DNA from: Evernia prunastri
Taxonomy: Eukaryota; Ascomycota; Lecanoromycetes; Lecanorales; Parmeliaceae
NCBI GenBank assembly: GCA_003184365.1
Contig: NKYR01000047.1
Coordinates: forward strand, 221,052-285,051
Direction of reading: 5' to 3'
DNA length: 64,000 bases
The notes under the pieces are model-generated. The model saw nothing but the letters and a program-made list of their open reading frames with translations, was not told the origin of the DNA and ran no database searches. Each line of letters starts with the position of its first letter. Position 1 is the first letter of the stretch. The position numbers and the translations under genes are program-made. Positions 50,957 through 63,742 of this stretch are shown in pieces.

Positions 50957-53362
50957 ATGAGGTTCAATATCGATGACCTCCCTGTTCTTTTCCCATATCC
51001 CAGGATATATCCAGAGCAGTATGCCTACATGTGCGACCTCAAACGCACCCTTGATGCAGGAGGGCACTGTGTTCTGGAGATGCCTTCAGGAACAGGAAAG
51101 ACAGTATCTTTGCTATCACTGATCGTAGCCTATCAACAGTATTTTCCTGAACACCGAAAGCTGATCTATTGCTCTCGTACCATGTCAGAAATCGAGAAAG
51201 CCCTCGCAGAATTGAAGGCTTTGATGAAATATCGAGCCGACCAGCTCGGCGACGAAGAAGACTTTCGTGGCCTTGGATTGACAAGTCGAAAGAATTTATG
51301 TCTCCATCCTTCTGTTAAGAAAGAGAAAAGCGGTGCAATAGTTGACGCTCGTTGCCGAAGTTTGACTGCTGGGTTTGTAAAAGAGAAGAAGGAGAGGGGT
51401 GAGGACGTTGATGTCTGCGTGTATCATGACAATCTCGATCTTCTTGAACCTCACAATCTCGTCCCTAACGGTGTCTTTACATTCGATGGCATACTCAAGT
51501 ATGGGGAAAAGCACAAGCAATGTCCCTATTTCACCGCGCGAAGAATGATGCCTTTCTGCAATGTCATAATCTACTCATACCATTATTTGCTCGATCCTAA
51601 AATTGCGGAACGAGTATCTAAAGAGCTGTCCAAGGACTGCATAGTTGTTTTTGACGAAGCTCACAACATCGACAACGTCTGCATCGAGTCGTTGAGCATC
51701 GATTTAACCGAGGACTCTTTGCGCAAAGCAACACGTGGAGCAAACAATCTTGAAAGGAAGATCACAGAGATGCGATCTTCTGACGCCGAGAAGCTGCAAA
51801 ACGAGTATGCAAAGCTGGTCGAAGGCCTACGGGATGCGGATGAAGCCAGAGAGGAAGACGCCTTCATGGCAAATCCAGCACTACCCGATGACTTACTCCA
51901 AGAAGCTGTTCCCGGAAACATTCGTCGAGCCGAGCATTTTGTCGCCTTCCTCAAACGCTTCGTCGAATACCTGAAAACACGAATGAAAGTCTTGCACGTT
52001 ATCTCAGAAACACCACCCTCGTTCCTCCAACATCTGAAAGACCTGACCTTCATCGAAAAAAAACCCCTTCGCTTCTGCGCCGAACGACTCACCTCCCTCG
52101 TCCGCACTCTGGAACTCACAAACATAGAAGACTACCAACCCCTGCAAGAAGTAGCCACCTTCGCCACCCTCGCCGCAACATACGATAAAGGCTTTCTGCT
52201 CATCCTCGAACCCTACGAATCCGACACTGCCACAGTCCCCAACCCCATCCTCCATTTCACTTGCCTCGATGCCGCCATAGCCATCAAGCCAGTCTTCGAC
52301 CGCTTCTCCTCGGTCATTATCACCTCTGGCACCATCTCCCCTTTAGAGATGTACCCGAAGATGCTCGGCTTCACTACCGTGGTGCAGGAATCCTACTCCA
52401 TGACCTTGGCACGACGTTCCTTCCTCCCCATGATCGTAACGCGGGGCTCCGACCAGTCCGCCATATCCTCCGGCTTCCAAATCCGCAACGAACCTGGTGT
52501 TGTCCGCAATTATGGCACACTCTTACTAGAATTCAGCAGACTGACCCCCGACGGCATCGTCGTCTTCTTCCCCTCATACCTCTACATGGAGAGCATAATC
52601 AGCATGTGGCAAGGCATGGGCACGCTCGATGAAATCTGGAAATACAAACTCATCCTCGTCGAAACGCCCGACTCCCAAGAAACCTCTCTCGCGCTGGAAA
52701 CCTACCGCACAGCCTGCTGCAACGGCCGTGGCGCCATCTTGCTCTGCGTCGCGCGAGGCAAGGTATCGGAGGGTATAGATTTCGATCACCACTACGGGAG
52801 AACGGTGCTCTGCATCGGCGTGCCGTTCCAATACACCGAGTCCCGCATCCTCAAAGCCCGCCTCGAGTTCCTGCGCGAGACGTACCGCATCCGCGAAAAC
52901 GACTTCCTCTCCTTCGACGCCATGCGGCACGCCGCGCAGTGTCTCGGCCGTGTGCTCCGCGGGAAAGACGACTACGGCATCATGGTGCTCGCCGACCGCC
53001 GTTTCCAGAAGAAGCGCACCCAGCTCCCGAAGTGGATAAACCAAGCGCTGCTTGACAGCGACACGAGCCTGAGCACGGACATGGCGAGCGCGAGCGCGAA
53101 GAAATTCCTGCGCACGATGGCGCAGCCTTTCAGCGAGAAGGATCAGGCGGGGGTCAGTACGTGGGACTCGAAGGATTTGGCAAGACATAAGGAGAAGATG
53201 GAGGAGGAGAAGATTATGGAGTTGAGGAATGGAGGGGGGAAGATGGAGGTGGATGCGGTAGATGGGCTCGTCAATGGGCAGATCAATGGACAGAACGGAA
53301 CGAACGACGATTTTGAAGATGAGGATATGGATGCGTTGATGAGGGATGTGGATGCTGAGTGA
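50957..53362 (+). CDS. rad3: Rad3/XPD, TFIIH 5'-3' DNA helicase
   Basis: ATP-dependent Fe-S helicase of TFIIH, needed for nucleotide excision repair and structurally for transcription initiation. A single exon of 801 residues, starting MRFNIDDLPVLFPYPRIYPE, the conserved family start, which decides the ATG. Walker A MPSGTGKT is at 42-49 and DEAH at 233-236. The four Fe-S cysteines are present as C115, C133, C154 and C189, spaced as in XPD. C-terminal helicase motifs include SGTISPLEMYPKML, ARGKVSEGIDFDHHYGR and HAAQCLGRVLRGKDDYGIMV. The last 60 residues are a Lys/Glu-rich, Asp-ended tail. No introns, unlike its neighbours. It converges on rpa190 with a 206-bp gap. Confidence 0.97.
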   Translation: MRFNIDDLPVLFPYPRIYPEQYAYMCDLKRTLDAGGHCVLEMPSGTGKTVSLLSLIVAYQQYFPEHRKLIYCSRTMSEIEKALAELKALMKYRADQLGDEEDFRGLGLTSRKNLCLHPSVKKEKSGAIVDARCRSLTAGFVKEKKERGEDVDVCVYHDNLDLLEPHNLVPNGVFTFDGILKYGEKHKQCPYFTARRMMPFCNVIIYSYHYLLDPKIAERVSKELSKDCIVVFDEAHNIDNVCIESLSIDLTEDSLRKATRGANNLERKITEMRSSDAEKLQNEYAKLVEGLRDADEAREEDAFMANPALPDDLLQEAVPGNIRRAEHFVAFLKRFVEYLKTRMKVLHVISETPPSFLQHLKDLTFIEKKPLRFCAERLTSLVRTLELTNIEDYQPLQEVATFATLAATYDKGFLLILEPYESDTATVPNPILHFTCLDAAIAIKPVFDRFSSVIITSGTISPLEMYPKMLGFTTVVQESYSMTLARRSFLPMIVTRGSDQSAISSGFQIRNEPGVVRNYGTLLLEFSRLTPDGIVVFFPSYLYMESIISMWQGMGTLDEIWKYKLILVETPDSQETSLALETYRTACCNGRGAILLCVARGKVSEGIDFDHHYGRTVLCIGVPFQYTESRILKARLEFLRETYRIRENDFLSFDAMRHAAQCLGRVLRGKDDYGIMVLADRRFQKKRTQLPKWINQALLDSDTSLSTDMASASAKKFLRTMAQPFSEKDQAGVSTWDSKDLARHKEKMEEEKIMELRNGGGKMEVDAVDGLVNGQINGQNGTNDDFEDEDMDALMRDVDAE

Positions 53363-53568
53363 TGAGAAAGTCTGAAAGCCCAGCGGTTATTGTTACCGAG
53401 GGGCTTCGGCAAAAATAAATCATCGGACAATGACCTGGGATAGGACGAGATCAGAGGGTTTTTGAATGCTGCCATTCAAAATGATTGCCTTAAGGCACCT
53501 AAAGCCTTGCATACATTCGAGGAATTTGACGGGATGATGCATTATGAAGCCTCGCTCGCTCCCTATGT

Positions 53569-56500
53569 CTACTGCTCAACAGGCATCAGCACATCGAATG
53601 CCCCCGTGCCCACCTTCCCCACTTTCCCCATCACAATGCGCGCACTCGGGTTATTGAGATCATCCCAATCATTCTCGAGCACCGCATCCTTCAAGAACCC
53701 CAACGTAGTCTCAAAGCTCATCTTCATGAAAGGGCTGACGCTGCTCTTCAGTCCCATGCGATTGAACGGTGTAAAACCACCACCCCTCGTCATCACATCC
53801 GCTATCAGATTCAAATGCCGCATGTCGACGCTGATACTGTGGCCTTTAAATACGGCATCCATCTCGCGTATGATGGTTGCACGGCAGGCTTCGACGCCAT
53901 AATGGTCGAGCATGGCGGCGATGTCGTTGGTGAATATGCGGTGTGGGTTGAGGATCGATTGGTACTCGTGCATGGCGGGAAGGTTAACGCCATCGGTTAT
54001 GACGATGGGGGTTTTGATTTTCTTTCCTGTCGCCGGGTCCTTGGCATCCTCATGTGTGTAGGTGCATGTTCCCAGGCCAGGGATAGATTGGATAACAGCG
54101 TTACGGCAGGCATTTTCCACCAGCGGAAGTAGGAGCAGTTTAGCGGTTGAGACGTCGTATTCGAATTGGATTCTGCACCATTGGGCTGCCTGGTCGTCGA
54201 AGGTGAATTGCGTCACGTCCGAGTTCTTCTCCTGGATCCTTGATAGTCGTGCTTTGGCCATGTCCCTCTTCTTCTCTTTTTCTTCTCTCTCGTCTTCATC
54301 TGCCTGGCTTCCGATTTCAGCTTGCAGCTCGCGCGGGCTTCCACCAAAACCTTCATCCTCCATCTCGTCTGGCAATTCTGGTGTTGCTCTACTTCGTGTT
54401 TCTCTTTCGATTGCTTGTTCGCCTTCATCTGGAGCCTCGTAAGAGATTGCCTCGGTGCGATTTTGCTTTTGCTTGTTATTGGTTGCGTCATCATCCCCGT
54501 CATCATCTTCATCATCCTCCCCACCCTCGAGATCTGCTTCTGCTCTTGCACGAGCCTCCTCCACGACACCTGAGGATTTGCCAACCTCGGGTTGAGCAGC
54601 GCTGTGCTTGAGCAGCTTGGCATCGCCTTTCCGGCGGAGCTCCTTCCTGATCAACGTGGACAACAGGGGTATGAATTTGATCTCGATCGTGCGCAGAACA
54701 TCGGCGACGGAGATGGCGTAGGTCTCGCAGTACTCATTCGCGGGAAACAGATCGAGGTGGACATTGTAAATTTTTGCCCTTGCAAACCCTGTGCCCTTTC
54801 CGATGGACTCGTTAACGCTGACTTCGTCGACGACTTCTGCAATCGTGAGCTTCGATATTCCTTTCGCAAATACGTGACCAGCATCCTCATCAAGTTCCGG
54901 GATCGGATGCAGAGTCATGTGCGGTGTAGAGATCGATTTGCTGGCGGTCATAACGATTTCGCGGAGCCGTGGGATACCTAATGTAACGTTCTTCGCAGAA
55001 TGTCCGGCTAAATGGAAAGTGTTCAGGGTCATTTGAGTCGAAGGCTCGCCAATAGATTGGCCAGCGACAACACCCACTGCTTCGCCAGGCTCAATGACTG
55101 ACTTCATGTACTTTATATCGACTAGCGAGGCGAACGTCTTCTTTGATATTTCCGCTTCGATAGCTTTCTTCTTGTCTTTGAGTAGGTTCTCTGGATTTGC
55201 GTCGCAATACTTCTTCAAAGCTATCGCAAAGCTCTCTGACGTACTGCCGAGAGAGCTCCCCGGATCGAAGAGCGCAAGACAAGGGTCCATAGCATTATCT
55301 CTGCCGCTTTTCTTGACCTTTTTCATAGCGGTCTTATGATATTCGGCTGCTCCTTTATCAGGAAGCTTTGTGTATTCTTCTTTTATGTTGAGCTGTGCGA
55401 CGAGCGACAGGTAATTCTCGGCTAAGAATTTGAAGTCTGTAAGGTGCTTCTGCTTGGTCACGTCGAGTCCATCTTCGCCATACAGAAACTGAATCATACT
55501 GCCATCAGAGTCCCTGACTGAACTATCATATTCGGACTTGAGGCCTTCCATTCCTTTGATCAAACAGCGCTGAAGATAGCCTGACCTCGAGGTCTTGACA
55601 GCGGTGTCGATCAATCCTTCCCGGCCAGCCATGGCATGAAAGAAGTACTCCTGGGGTTTTACCCCTGTGAGGAAACGGTCGGTGATATACCCACCTGCTC
55701 GCACGTTTGTCTCGAAGGGCTTGAATGATGGTAATGTTTTACCGCTAACCATGACAGGGACCCTTTTACCTTCCAGTACCTGCTGCCCCAGGTTGCAAGA
55801 GATAAGGTTTGCATTGACTGAACTACCTTTTGCTCCAGATACTGTCATTGCTTGCATCTGATTGCGAGGAAAGGGCTTCTGCAGTCCGCTTGGCAAACAA
55901 GCCTGCGTAACGGCAGTTGACAGACTCGCGGTCTGTGAGTTACAGACTTGATCTAGACCCGTCTGCTTTTCCTCGTCACGCATCACATCCTCAAGACGAA
56001 GTCGTAGCTCATTATCGTTCGCTTTTATGCCTCTCTCGAGAGTCACATATTTGGCAGCAACTTCCAAGCCGATTGTGTTCGCCGCTTTCAGCTCCTTGCG
56101 ACGTGTCTTCTCGCCCTCCTCGGTTAGCAAAAGATCCTCTATGCCGCACGAGAATGCCCGCATGTTCAGTAACCTTGTCAGTAGCCTTCCGAGAATACTG
56201 AGGAGCTTTCCAGCGATCGTGTGTCCGTACGCCTCGTATACTGCATGGATGAAACCTCCTCTAGTGGGTCCGAGATGAGCCTTATCAAGGATACCGCATA
56301 AAAGATCTCCCTTCTGGATAATGACAGTGTCTTCTTCTGATCCCTCTCCCCAGCGGTCGTCCGATGTTTGCGACTTTCCGAGAAGTGTCAACCCAGGATG
56401 AGTGATGGGCGTAACGTTCTTCAAGACCGTGGAGATAATCTGCTTTCCTGTCCACATGGCTCGAGGCTTCACAATTGCCGGAGAGACGGTTTGGATTCTA

Positions 56501-58790
56501 TCAGACGCCATTTGGTTATCCTCTGGTCGTAGACAGCCGTAAAGGAGCTGATAGTAGTCTTCACGATCGAAGAAAGTGTCTCGATTGGTCAGACAGAGGC
56601 CCATAGATATGTGATCCTGAATGAGACCTCGAAGCGGTTTACCTGCTGTTGCAGCGAGGTATTGATGATCTGTGTCCGCTATCTGTAGGGCTTCTGCTCT
56701 CGCAATTTCGTTCTGCGGAAAATGCATGTTCATCTCATCACCATCGAAATCGGCATTGTATGTGTTACAATTAGCGTAATGCATACGGATAGTCTTCTCC
56801 CCTGGTAGAACACGTGCGCGATGAGCCATCATAGAAGGCTTATGTAAAGTAGGTTGTCGATTCATCAAGACAATGTCTCCATTGTTGAGATGTCTATGCA
56901 CTTTCTTGTTCCTTGCGCCAGTGACACTGGTGTTTGACGGAGCCAGTAGCTGGTTTGCCAAAGCTTGCCGTTCCTCGAAGTTCTTGGTCCGGAGATTGAT
57001 GACCTGACCGTTTTCGTTTTCAATAGCAGCGGCGCCGGGCCACTTGTCAATACCGTTGAGCACGGCCTCTTTAAGCTCATAGAAGTTGTGGTTTGTTACT
57101 GGCTCAGGATAAGTCAACTTTTTGGCAAAAACAGGAGGGACTCCGATCTCGTTGGTTTCGATGTTAGGGTCTGGAGAGATGACACTTCTAGCAGCGAAAT
57201 TGACCCGCTTCCCCATCATGTGCTTCCTGAACAAACCCTCCTTCTTCTCGAGCTTCTGTTTGATACCATTGGCGTTCTGTTTGGCGGCTGCACCTTGAAT
57301 GGGATTTCGATCACTATCGATTAGGGAGTTGACAGCTTCCTGCACACGCACCCACGCGTTCTGAAGGTCTACCATATTACGCTCCCGGTACCTAGGGTCT
57401 CGCGTAGAAAGACCATCCATCTCCTTGCTAATCTGAGTTAAGAGCTCGCAAGATGTAAGAATATTTTTATACAGCTGATTCTCCTGAGCTTCAGCAATCT
57501 CGCCATCGCCTGTCTTCGCCTCTGGTCGGTATTTGTTCGGTGGCACAAGTATCGTTTTGATAAAGAAAATGTCCGCAGACATTGGGTTAGTATTCTTCGC
57601 TGCTTTGTGGTTGTATACAAGCTCCATAAGTTCTCTTTCTTTATGAAAGAGTTCCGAAACAGAAGCTTGTATTTCCATAGCACTAACGTATTGATCAAAT
57701 CCTGCATCCTTCACTTTGATCTTGCTCGGTTTCAAGGCAACAGACTCCTCCAGAACAGCAGTAGGAGCTGTCTCTGTCTCAGCTTCCAGCATGTCAATGT
57801 CCTCGTCCTCATCTTCTGAAGTAATATCATCGGAGTCTATGACGATCCCCTCATCAATGTCTCTTTCCTCGCGTTTTTGCTTTCGTGCCTCTTGGCGCTC
57901 CTTCGCATCCCTGATGAGCGGATTAACTACCTTGAATCCACCCTGCGCCATTTTTGCCTTGTCTTTCTTACCCAAAGGTTTCCGGAAAATCTTGCTGAAT
58001 CTATCCTTGCGCCACCTAGGCGACACACCGTTACAATTACCACAGGTCTTTGGTTTCGTGATAGCAGCAAGGAAGTCCTTGATAATAGCTCGCCGAACTT
58101 CAGCAACAGCCTCAATCTTTTCTGATGCTGCGGCGGCTATGCTTTCACTGCCACCTTTCTTCTTTATTGCGCGGGTGACAAACTGGTCCCTCCGTTGTCT
58201 GAGGGTCTCCTCGTCCTCTTCCTCTGAGTCTTGACTGTCCCCCTCGACGTCAATGGCACCTGCGTCTGTTCCTCTAAGCTTCGATGTTGTTGATCTAAGG
58301 TGAATGCTCTCCAGCTCTTCGACTTCCTGGACCAAGCCGTGCTCTATGAGCCTCAGCTTGCAAGTATATCGATCAACCTCTGCCCGAGGAAACTTCAGGT
58401 GTCCGCAGTAAACACATCGCGCTCTCATTAAGCGCAACACTTGATCCATGAAGGTGACATGATATACCGGGGCGGGTAATTCGATATGACCAATATGGCC
58501 AGGGCACGAATAGGTATTCAAGTGACATGTTGAGCACCTTTAGATGGCTGTTAGCTCCACCCCCCCAAGATCCGAAAGACGTTGGGCAGAAAGATTCGGA
58601 TTACTCACGGGTTGTCCGCCCAGGCGCCTAAAGCAGCATCATATAACCCTCCAGGTACCGGGTGCAGTAGGGTATCGAATGTTGTGGGATTTTGGATTTT
58701 CTTCACGGAAAGCGCTCTAATGTCCTCGGAAGAGAGGAAGCCGAAGTCTACGCTTCCAATGCAGGAAGCTACCGGCTGTGAGATATTCAT
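53569..58790 (-). CDS. rpa190: RNA polymerase I largest subunit (Rpa190)
   Basis: Catalytic subunit of Pol I, transcribing rDNA in the nucleolus. Two exons, 58790-58609 and 58537-53569, give 5151 bp and 1716 residues. The intron splits the N-terminal zinc site just before CSTCHLNTYSCPGHIGH. Seen further: MRARCVYCGHLKFPRAEVD, LFRKHMMGKRVNFAARSVIS, RQPTLHKPSMMAHRARVLPG, and the Mg-binding triad in YNADFDGDEMNMHFPQ. The bridge helix and trigger-loop regions (GRNEGLIDTA-like as AGREGLIDTAVKTSRSGYLQ, and QSIGEPSTQMTLNTFHLAGH) are normal. A Pol I-type acidic insert (GGEDDEDDDGDDDATN) lies in the C-terminal jaw. It is divergent from prp3. Confidence 0.97.
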
Positions 58791-59113
58791 GGTGCTTTAT
58801 GTCTTCCATATCATTTGTTTAGACATACAACGACTGCTTTCCAAAAGCTCGTGGGCAAGCTTCATGTAAACAATTTTGTGAACTTCCGGATTAATAATTT
58901 GCCGAATCAAGGCTTGGCGCGACAACTAGCGGAGTTAGCCTGCCGTGCCCCGGCTTGGCGTTCAAGCAAATTGATTTGACCCTCAGAACACTATCTACCT
59001 ACTTCACAAGCCTCGAGGACTCCACCTTCATATCCTTTTCAAACACTCCTAACTGGTTGCGGAAGACTCCCAACGTGAGTTTCTCTTGGTGCTATTATAT
59101 GTCTCACCGCTAG
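58791..59113. promoter_or_regulatory. Divergent promoter interval rpa190 / prp3
   Basis: 323 bp between the two ATGs. Just before prp3 there is a GTGAGT at 59075 and a TAG at 59111-59113, immediately preceding the ATG. A 5'-UTR intron of 39 bp would be unusually short, so this is only a possibility. Confidence 0.45.
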
Positions 59114-60982
59114 ATGTACAAGATGGCAGACACCTACTCCTCAAACAGTCTTAAGAGACCTCACGATGACCTCCACGATGCCGAGGGCGCTCAGAAGAAA
59201 ATTCGATCCAACAATGGCTCTCCGGCCCCTGTGCCTAGTGCCAGCGCAGCCAAGAAGCCAGATGTCAGCAAAATCCTTGCAGACGCAAGAGCAAGAGCTG
59301 CTGCCGCGGCGGCGCGGCTCAAAGCAGGAACAAACGGCGTGACCCCTCCACAAATATCATCGCCCGGACCGACAACCTCAGCTATGTCAAAGCTAGAGCA
59401 GATCAAGGCCAGAGTAGCCGCTACGATGGCGAAAACCAGTGGAGTCTCGGAACAGCGAACGGCTTCTCCGGTCTATCCATTTGACGAAGGGGGTTTTCAA
59501 GCGAAAGGTGGCTTGGGGACACAATTACATCCTGCACTGATGGAAAACGCGAAACAGGAGTTCAGGCCTTCAAAAAGCAAGCAAACAGTACAGCCAAAGG
59601 CAGATCAGACCTCGAAAACAGGGAAGGTGAAGAAGCAACTGGACCTATCTCTTCCAGACCCAACTGAGACTCGCACCAATCCCTATTTTGATGCCAGCCT
59701 AGGTTCTCATACGGCGACACTTAAAGCAAGGAATCGAAGGGATTTGGCTTTCAATGCCAAGGGCAAATACATTCAGCAGGGGGCGGCCCTGCGGAGGCAG
59801 CGGGCTCTTGAAGAAGTAGGTTTTTCCTTTCAGGATTTTTCGATGTTGTTTTACAGCTTGGTCTTCAGCGATAGATGCTGACCGCTGGCTGTTTCTGCAG
59901 ATGAAAGCGAGAATCGCAGCCACCTCTAAGAAAGCCTTGGAAAAAGGAGACCCCTCGGAGAAAAACTTCATCATCGTGCCGCCTCCAGATGTTGAGTGGT
60001 GGGATGAGAATATCGTCAAAGGTAAAGATTACGGTTCTATCGGCGGCGATGGTAGTGGCTTCGACTTGGATTCTCCAGACACAATTATTACCCGCTACGT
60101 CCAACATCCGGTGCTCTTAGAACCGCCTTCCGCTAGTCAGATGCCAACCCCCCGTCCAATGTTTTTGACCCCCAAAGAGCAGGCGAAGCTTCGAAGACAG
60201 AAGAGAATGGAGAATCTCAAGGAGCACCAGACGAAGGTCAGGCTAGGGTTATTGCCTCCGGACCCACCAAGTATGTGTTCGTTCATCTTTTCCCCCCATC
60301 TCTTCAAAGGAAACACACTAATCGAGGACTTCTCACAGAGGTCAAGCTCAAGAATATGATGCGCGTGCTTGGAGAGGACGCCGTTAAAGACCCAACCGCC
60401 GTTGAAGCCAAAGTCAACCGTGAGATTGCCGAGCGCGCCCAAAAGCACACCCAGATGAATGAAGACCGCAAACTCACCAAAGAAGAAAAGCATGATAAGC
60501 TAGAGCAGAAGAAAGCCCAAGATGCTGCGAAGGGCGTTTATCTGACGGTCTACAAGATTGACTCTCTCGCAAACGGCAGGCATCTCTTCAAAATCAATAA
60601 AAATGCAGAACAGATGAGTGGAACCGGCCTATGCCTCTCATCCCCCGCCTTCAGCCTTGTATTATTCGAGTCAGGGGAGCATAGCGTGAAAGCATATAAG
60701 AAGCTCATGCTCAATCGTATAGACTGGACGGAAAATTCGATCCCCGCGGTCAGGGAAGGGAATCAAAAGGCCCGCGCCGCCTGGCTGGAGTCCCTAGACG
60801 CTGAAGGAAATTTGAAGGATCTAAGTTCCAATAAAATTACCCTCCTTTTCGAAGGGCAGCAAAAGGACCGGGCGTTCCGCAAATGGGGGAGCAAGAGCGT
60901 TGAGACGGACAAGGAGGCGATGGATGTGCTGACAAGGGCGAAGATGGAGAATTTTTGGACACAGGCGAAGAGTGTGCCATGA
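59114..60982 (+). CDS. prp3: Prp3, U4/U6 small nuclear ribonucleoprotein
   Basis: Core protein of the U4/U6 snRNP that holds the U4/U6 duplex and its 3' overhang in the tri-snRNP. Three exons, 59114-59815, 59901-60270 and 60339-60982, give 571 residues; starting at the next ATG (59123, MADTYSS) would give 568. Introns are 85 and 68 bp. The N-terminal part is disordered with Ala/Arg helices (ADARARAAAAAARLK). The PRP3 domain includes ETRTNPYFDASLG, RDLAFNAKGKYIQQGAALR, IVPPPDVEWWDENIV, ITRYVQHPVLLEPP and PMFLTPKEQAKLRRQ. The C-terminal DUF1115 part has GVYLTVYKI and MLNRIDWTENS, ending with FRKWGSKS and MENFWTQAKSVP. It is divergent from rpa190 and convergent with mad1. Confidence 0.96.
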
Positions 60983-61368
60983 GTGTAGCGGAAAGGCCAT
61001 CGTGCCTGCGGAGGTCAGGTGTGATTAAGTGAGAGACTGCAGTAAGAGGGAGAACTTCGTACGCGGACAGATCACGAGCAGAGCCTTCCTACCAGAAGGG
61101 CCTTGAAACATTTTATTTTTAGAGAGATACGAGAAGCCGTCGACAAGAATCGATTAGGCAATAATCAGAACAGCCCTCTTCACAGGTCGTTGGCAGTTCT
61201 ATCATTCAATTCTAAGGATCCCTCTGCCGTGACAGACGAAAATGCCATGACAAACCGCAACCTGAAGGCATCTTCAAATGAGGCGATGATTATGATGTGG
61301 TCTCTAGCTCACAAAGACCGCCCACACTTCAGGACGAGATCCATCAAGCACTCTCAGCCCACCGAACC
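60983..61368. other. Convergent 3' region prp3 / mad1
   Basis: 386 bp between the stops; no gene is seen. The short plus-strand open frame at 61103-61435 has no motif. Confidence 0.5.
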
Positions 61369-63742
61369 TCACATGACCAAAGTCCCATCTTCAACTTTGC
61401 TAAGTATAATCCCCGCCATCAAGCCAGGGATATAGCGCCTGCCCTCCACCCACTGCCCTATCAGCGGCCTTATCTGCAACGCAAACGCGCTGTCCGGCCC
61501 ACCGGCGATCTTCATCGTCCCATTTTCCCCGTCGAAGATGATACACTCGTCCACCTCGTCGCTATCGTTGCCCGTGTTCAGCGACAGCGCGACCTTGCCG
61601 TTGGGCCGGAAGTCCGTCTTCCAGCCCAGCAGGCTGAAGACCGCTTCCCGGAACTCGAGCGATTTCTTGGCGAAGATCTCCTTGAGGCGGAGCGTGCGTT
61701 TTTCCTTGTCCTTGACCTGTTGCTCCAGCTCTCGCATCTCCAGGCGGAGGCTTTCCAGCGTGCTGTGCGGGACGAGCATGGTGCCGGCGGCGTCGTAGCG
61801 GTCTTCAAGCTGGGCGAGGAGGTCTTTGTTCTCTTGGCGCAAGGTGGTGAGGGTGCTGAATTTTGTGGCTTCGAAGGAGTCGCTGGGGTTTGCGCGGAGG
61901 GAGAGGATGCGCGTTTTCGCGGATTTTTGGAGGGCTGAAAGCTGTGATTGCAGGGCTGCGTGTTCGGTTTGGAGAAGGGCGTAGGTTGATTGGAGGCTGG
62001 AGAGAGCGTCTTGTAACTTGCGGTTCTTCCTGGATAGTTGACCTAACTGGTGGTCGTCTGTGTCTTCTTCCCTTGGACGTTTTAGCGGGCTTTGCGGTGC
62101 AGCAGGGGCACGGCTTTCGAGAGTGGAGAGCTCGGTATTCAGAGTTTGGAGTTCCATGCGGTGTTGGTCCACGAGAGCCTCGAGGTCGGCGATGCGTTGA
62201 CTTTTGATGGTATCGAACTGATTCTCGGAGTGATAGGTCTGCTCCTCGCTGTCGAAGGTACGCAGCTGCTCACGAAGCAAATCTACTTCTTTGACTGCGA
62301 GAGCGCGCTGCCGTTCAAGGCGTGTTTTGGCCCGATTGTCATTTCCACTTGCACCAATGCTACGCAGCTTCTCCATATCAGAACGGATCTTGCTACGTTC
62401 TTCTTCTAGGCTTTTGATGATCTCATCCTTTTCCAGAAGCTCGGGCTGTACGGCTCCTATCCTTTGCAACAAAGACGCACTCTCCATGCGCTCTTTAAGA
62501 AGAGCTCTAGCCATATCCTCTGGTGAGTCAAATTCGGCTTTGCCAGTACCACCTTCATTTTCAAGATACGATGTCCACGAACGCCGCTCATCCTCGAGTA
62601 TCTGCCGCTGGAGTTGTGCTTCCCTGAGGTTCTTCTCAACGTCGCTCATGAGACTGACTCTGTTCTCCAATGCTCTCTTTTCTTCCTCTACAACTTCCAC
62701 GGCTTTGTGGACACGGCGAAGATGTTTGAGCTCAGCATTCTGTTCTCGGTTTGTAGACTCCAACTTTCTGATATGCGAGACCTGCTCGGATAGCTCCCTC
62801 TTGATGACTGCAAGAGTGTCCGCATCACCGGTCTGCGCTTTGAGCCTCAGGATCTCGCCCTCAAGCTGTCCGGTCTCCATCTCCCGCTGCGATAACCTCT
62901 TCTGTGCGCTATGTAAAGCCGAGTCCTTGCTTGCCAAATCATCCCGTAGATCGCTCAGCGTCTTCTGTAAGATAGAATGCTTCGATTCGATTTCTTGCAG
63001 TTGATGCTTATACTGGCGATCTAAACCCTCAAGCTCTGACTGTACCTCCTCAGATTCTTCCTTCGCCGCGCGACACTCTTCCTGCGCCGTCCGTAGCCTC
63101 TTTTCGAGTGCATTTTGCTGATTGACCGCTTGATCTTGGGATTCCTTCAGCTCGCGCTTCAGGGCGTCGTATTTGTGGCTGGGAACGTGTCTACTGCTTT
63201 CATCTGCCTGTAGGCCAACTCCCATCTTAGCAAGCGTACGCCGCACTCATTACGCACAAAAACGCAACGTACCTGCGCCTTTCTGAACAACTCCTCGGCC
63301 TTGAGCTGTACATCTCTCAATTCTTTGTCCTGTCTAAGTTTCGACAGCTCCCTCTCCTGCTTGTAGGAATCCAGCTCATACTGCAGCGTCTTGACCTGCG
63401 CTCTTAGATCCTCGTTGCCGATATCCGGCTTGGCGGCCTGAGACTGTCTGAATGTCTGCCCCAATGGCTCGCGCTGACCAGATGATGAGGGCGCAACTAC
63501 GGAGTTGCCTCCAAGAAAGTCGTAAGTTGGTTGGGTATTAGCGATACGACTTTGGGCAATCTAAGGGAGTTCATCAGTTGTTCCTGCGACTAATAAGAGG
63601 GGTCAATGAGTATTACCCTAGAGTTTGCCATTGGAATCCCAGTTTGGCCGCCCCCAGCACTTGGTCTCCTGGAGCGCGATCCTGAGTGTTCGAGTCCTTG
63701 ATTGCTGCTACGCCCAGCTGGGCGCAAGGGCGGGGAGCTCAT
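61369..63742 (-). CDS. mad1: Mad1, spindle assembly checkpoint protein
   Basis: Kinetochore/nuclear-pore coiled-coil protein that templates Mad2 activation. Three exons, 63742-63617, 63560-63273 and 63207-61369, give 2253 bp and 750 residues. The first 100 residues are Ser/Gly/Pro-rich; from about 110 to 640 the sequence is nearly continuous coiled coil. A Mad2-interaction-like motif TRILSLRANPSD lies near residue 570, and the Bub1-binding RLK motif appears as LRLKEIFAKKS near 643. The C-terminal globular head has FREAVFSLLGWKTDFRPNGK, IIFDGENGTMKI and GQWVEGRRYIPG, as in fungal Mad1. Introns are 56 and 65 bp with GT..AG ends. Another segregation gene, bir1, lies 18 kb away in the same block. 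Confidence 0.94.

Noticed and set aside
59075..59113. A 5'-UTR intron ending exactly at the prp3 ATG
   Set aside because: Only 39 bp, shorter than all other introns here; left as a possibility and not annotated as a feature.
61297..61938. A 213-codon plus-strand frame over the mad1 3' end
   Set aside because: It is antisense to the conserved Mad1 head domain and shows no recognisable protein features.
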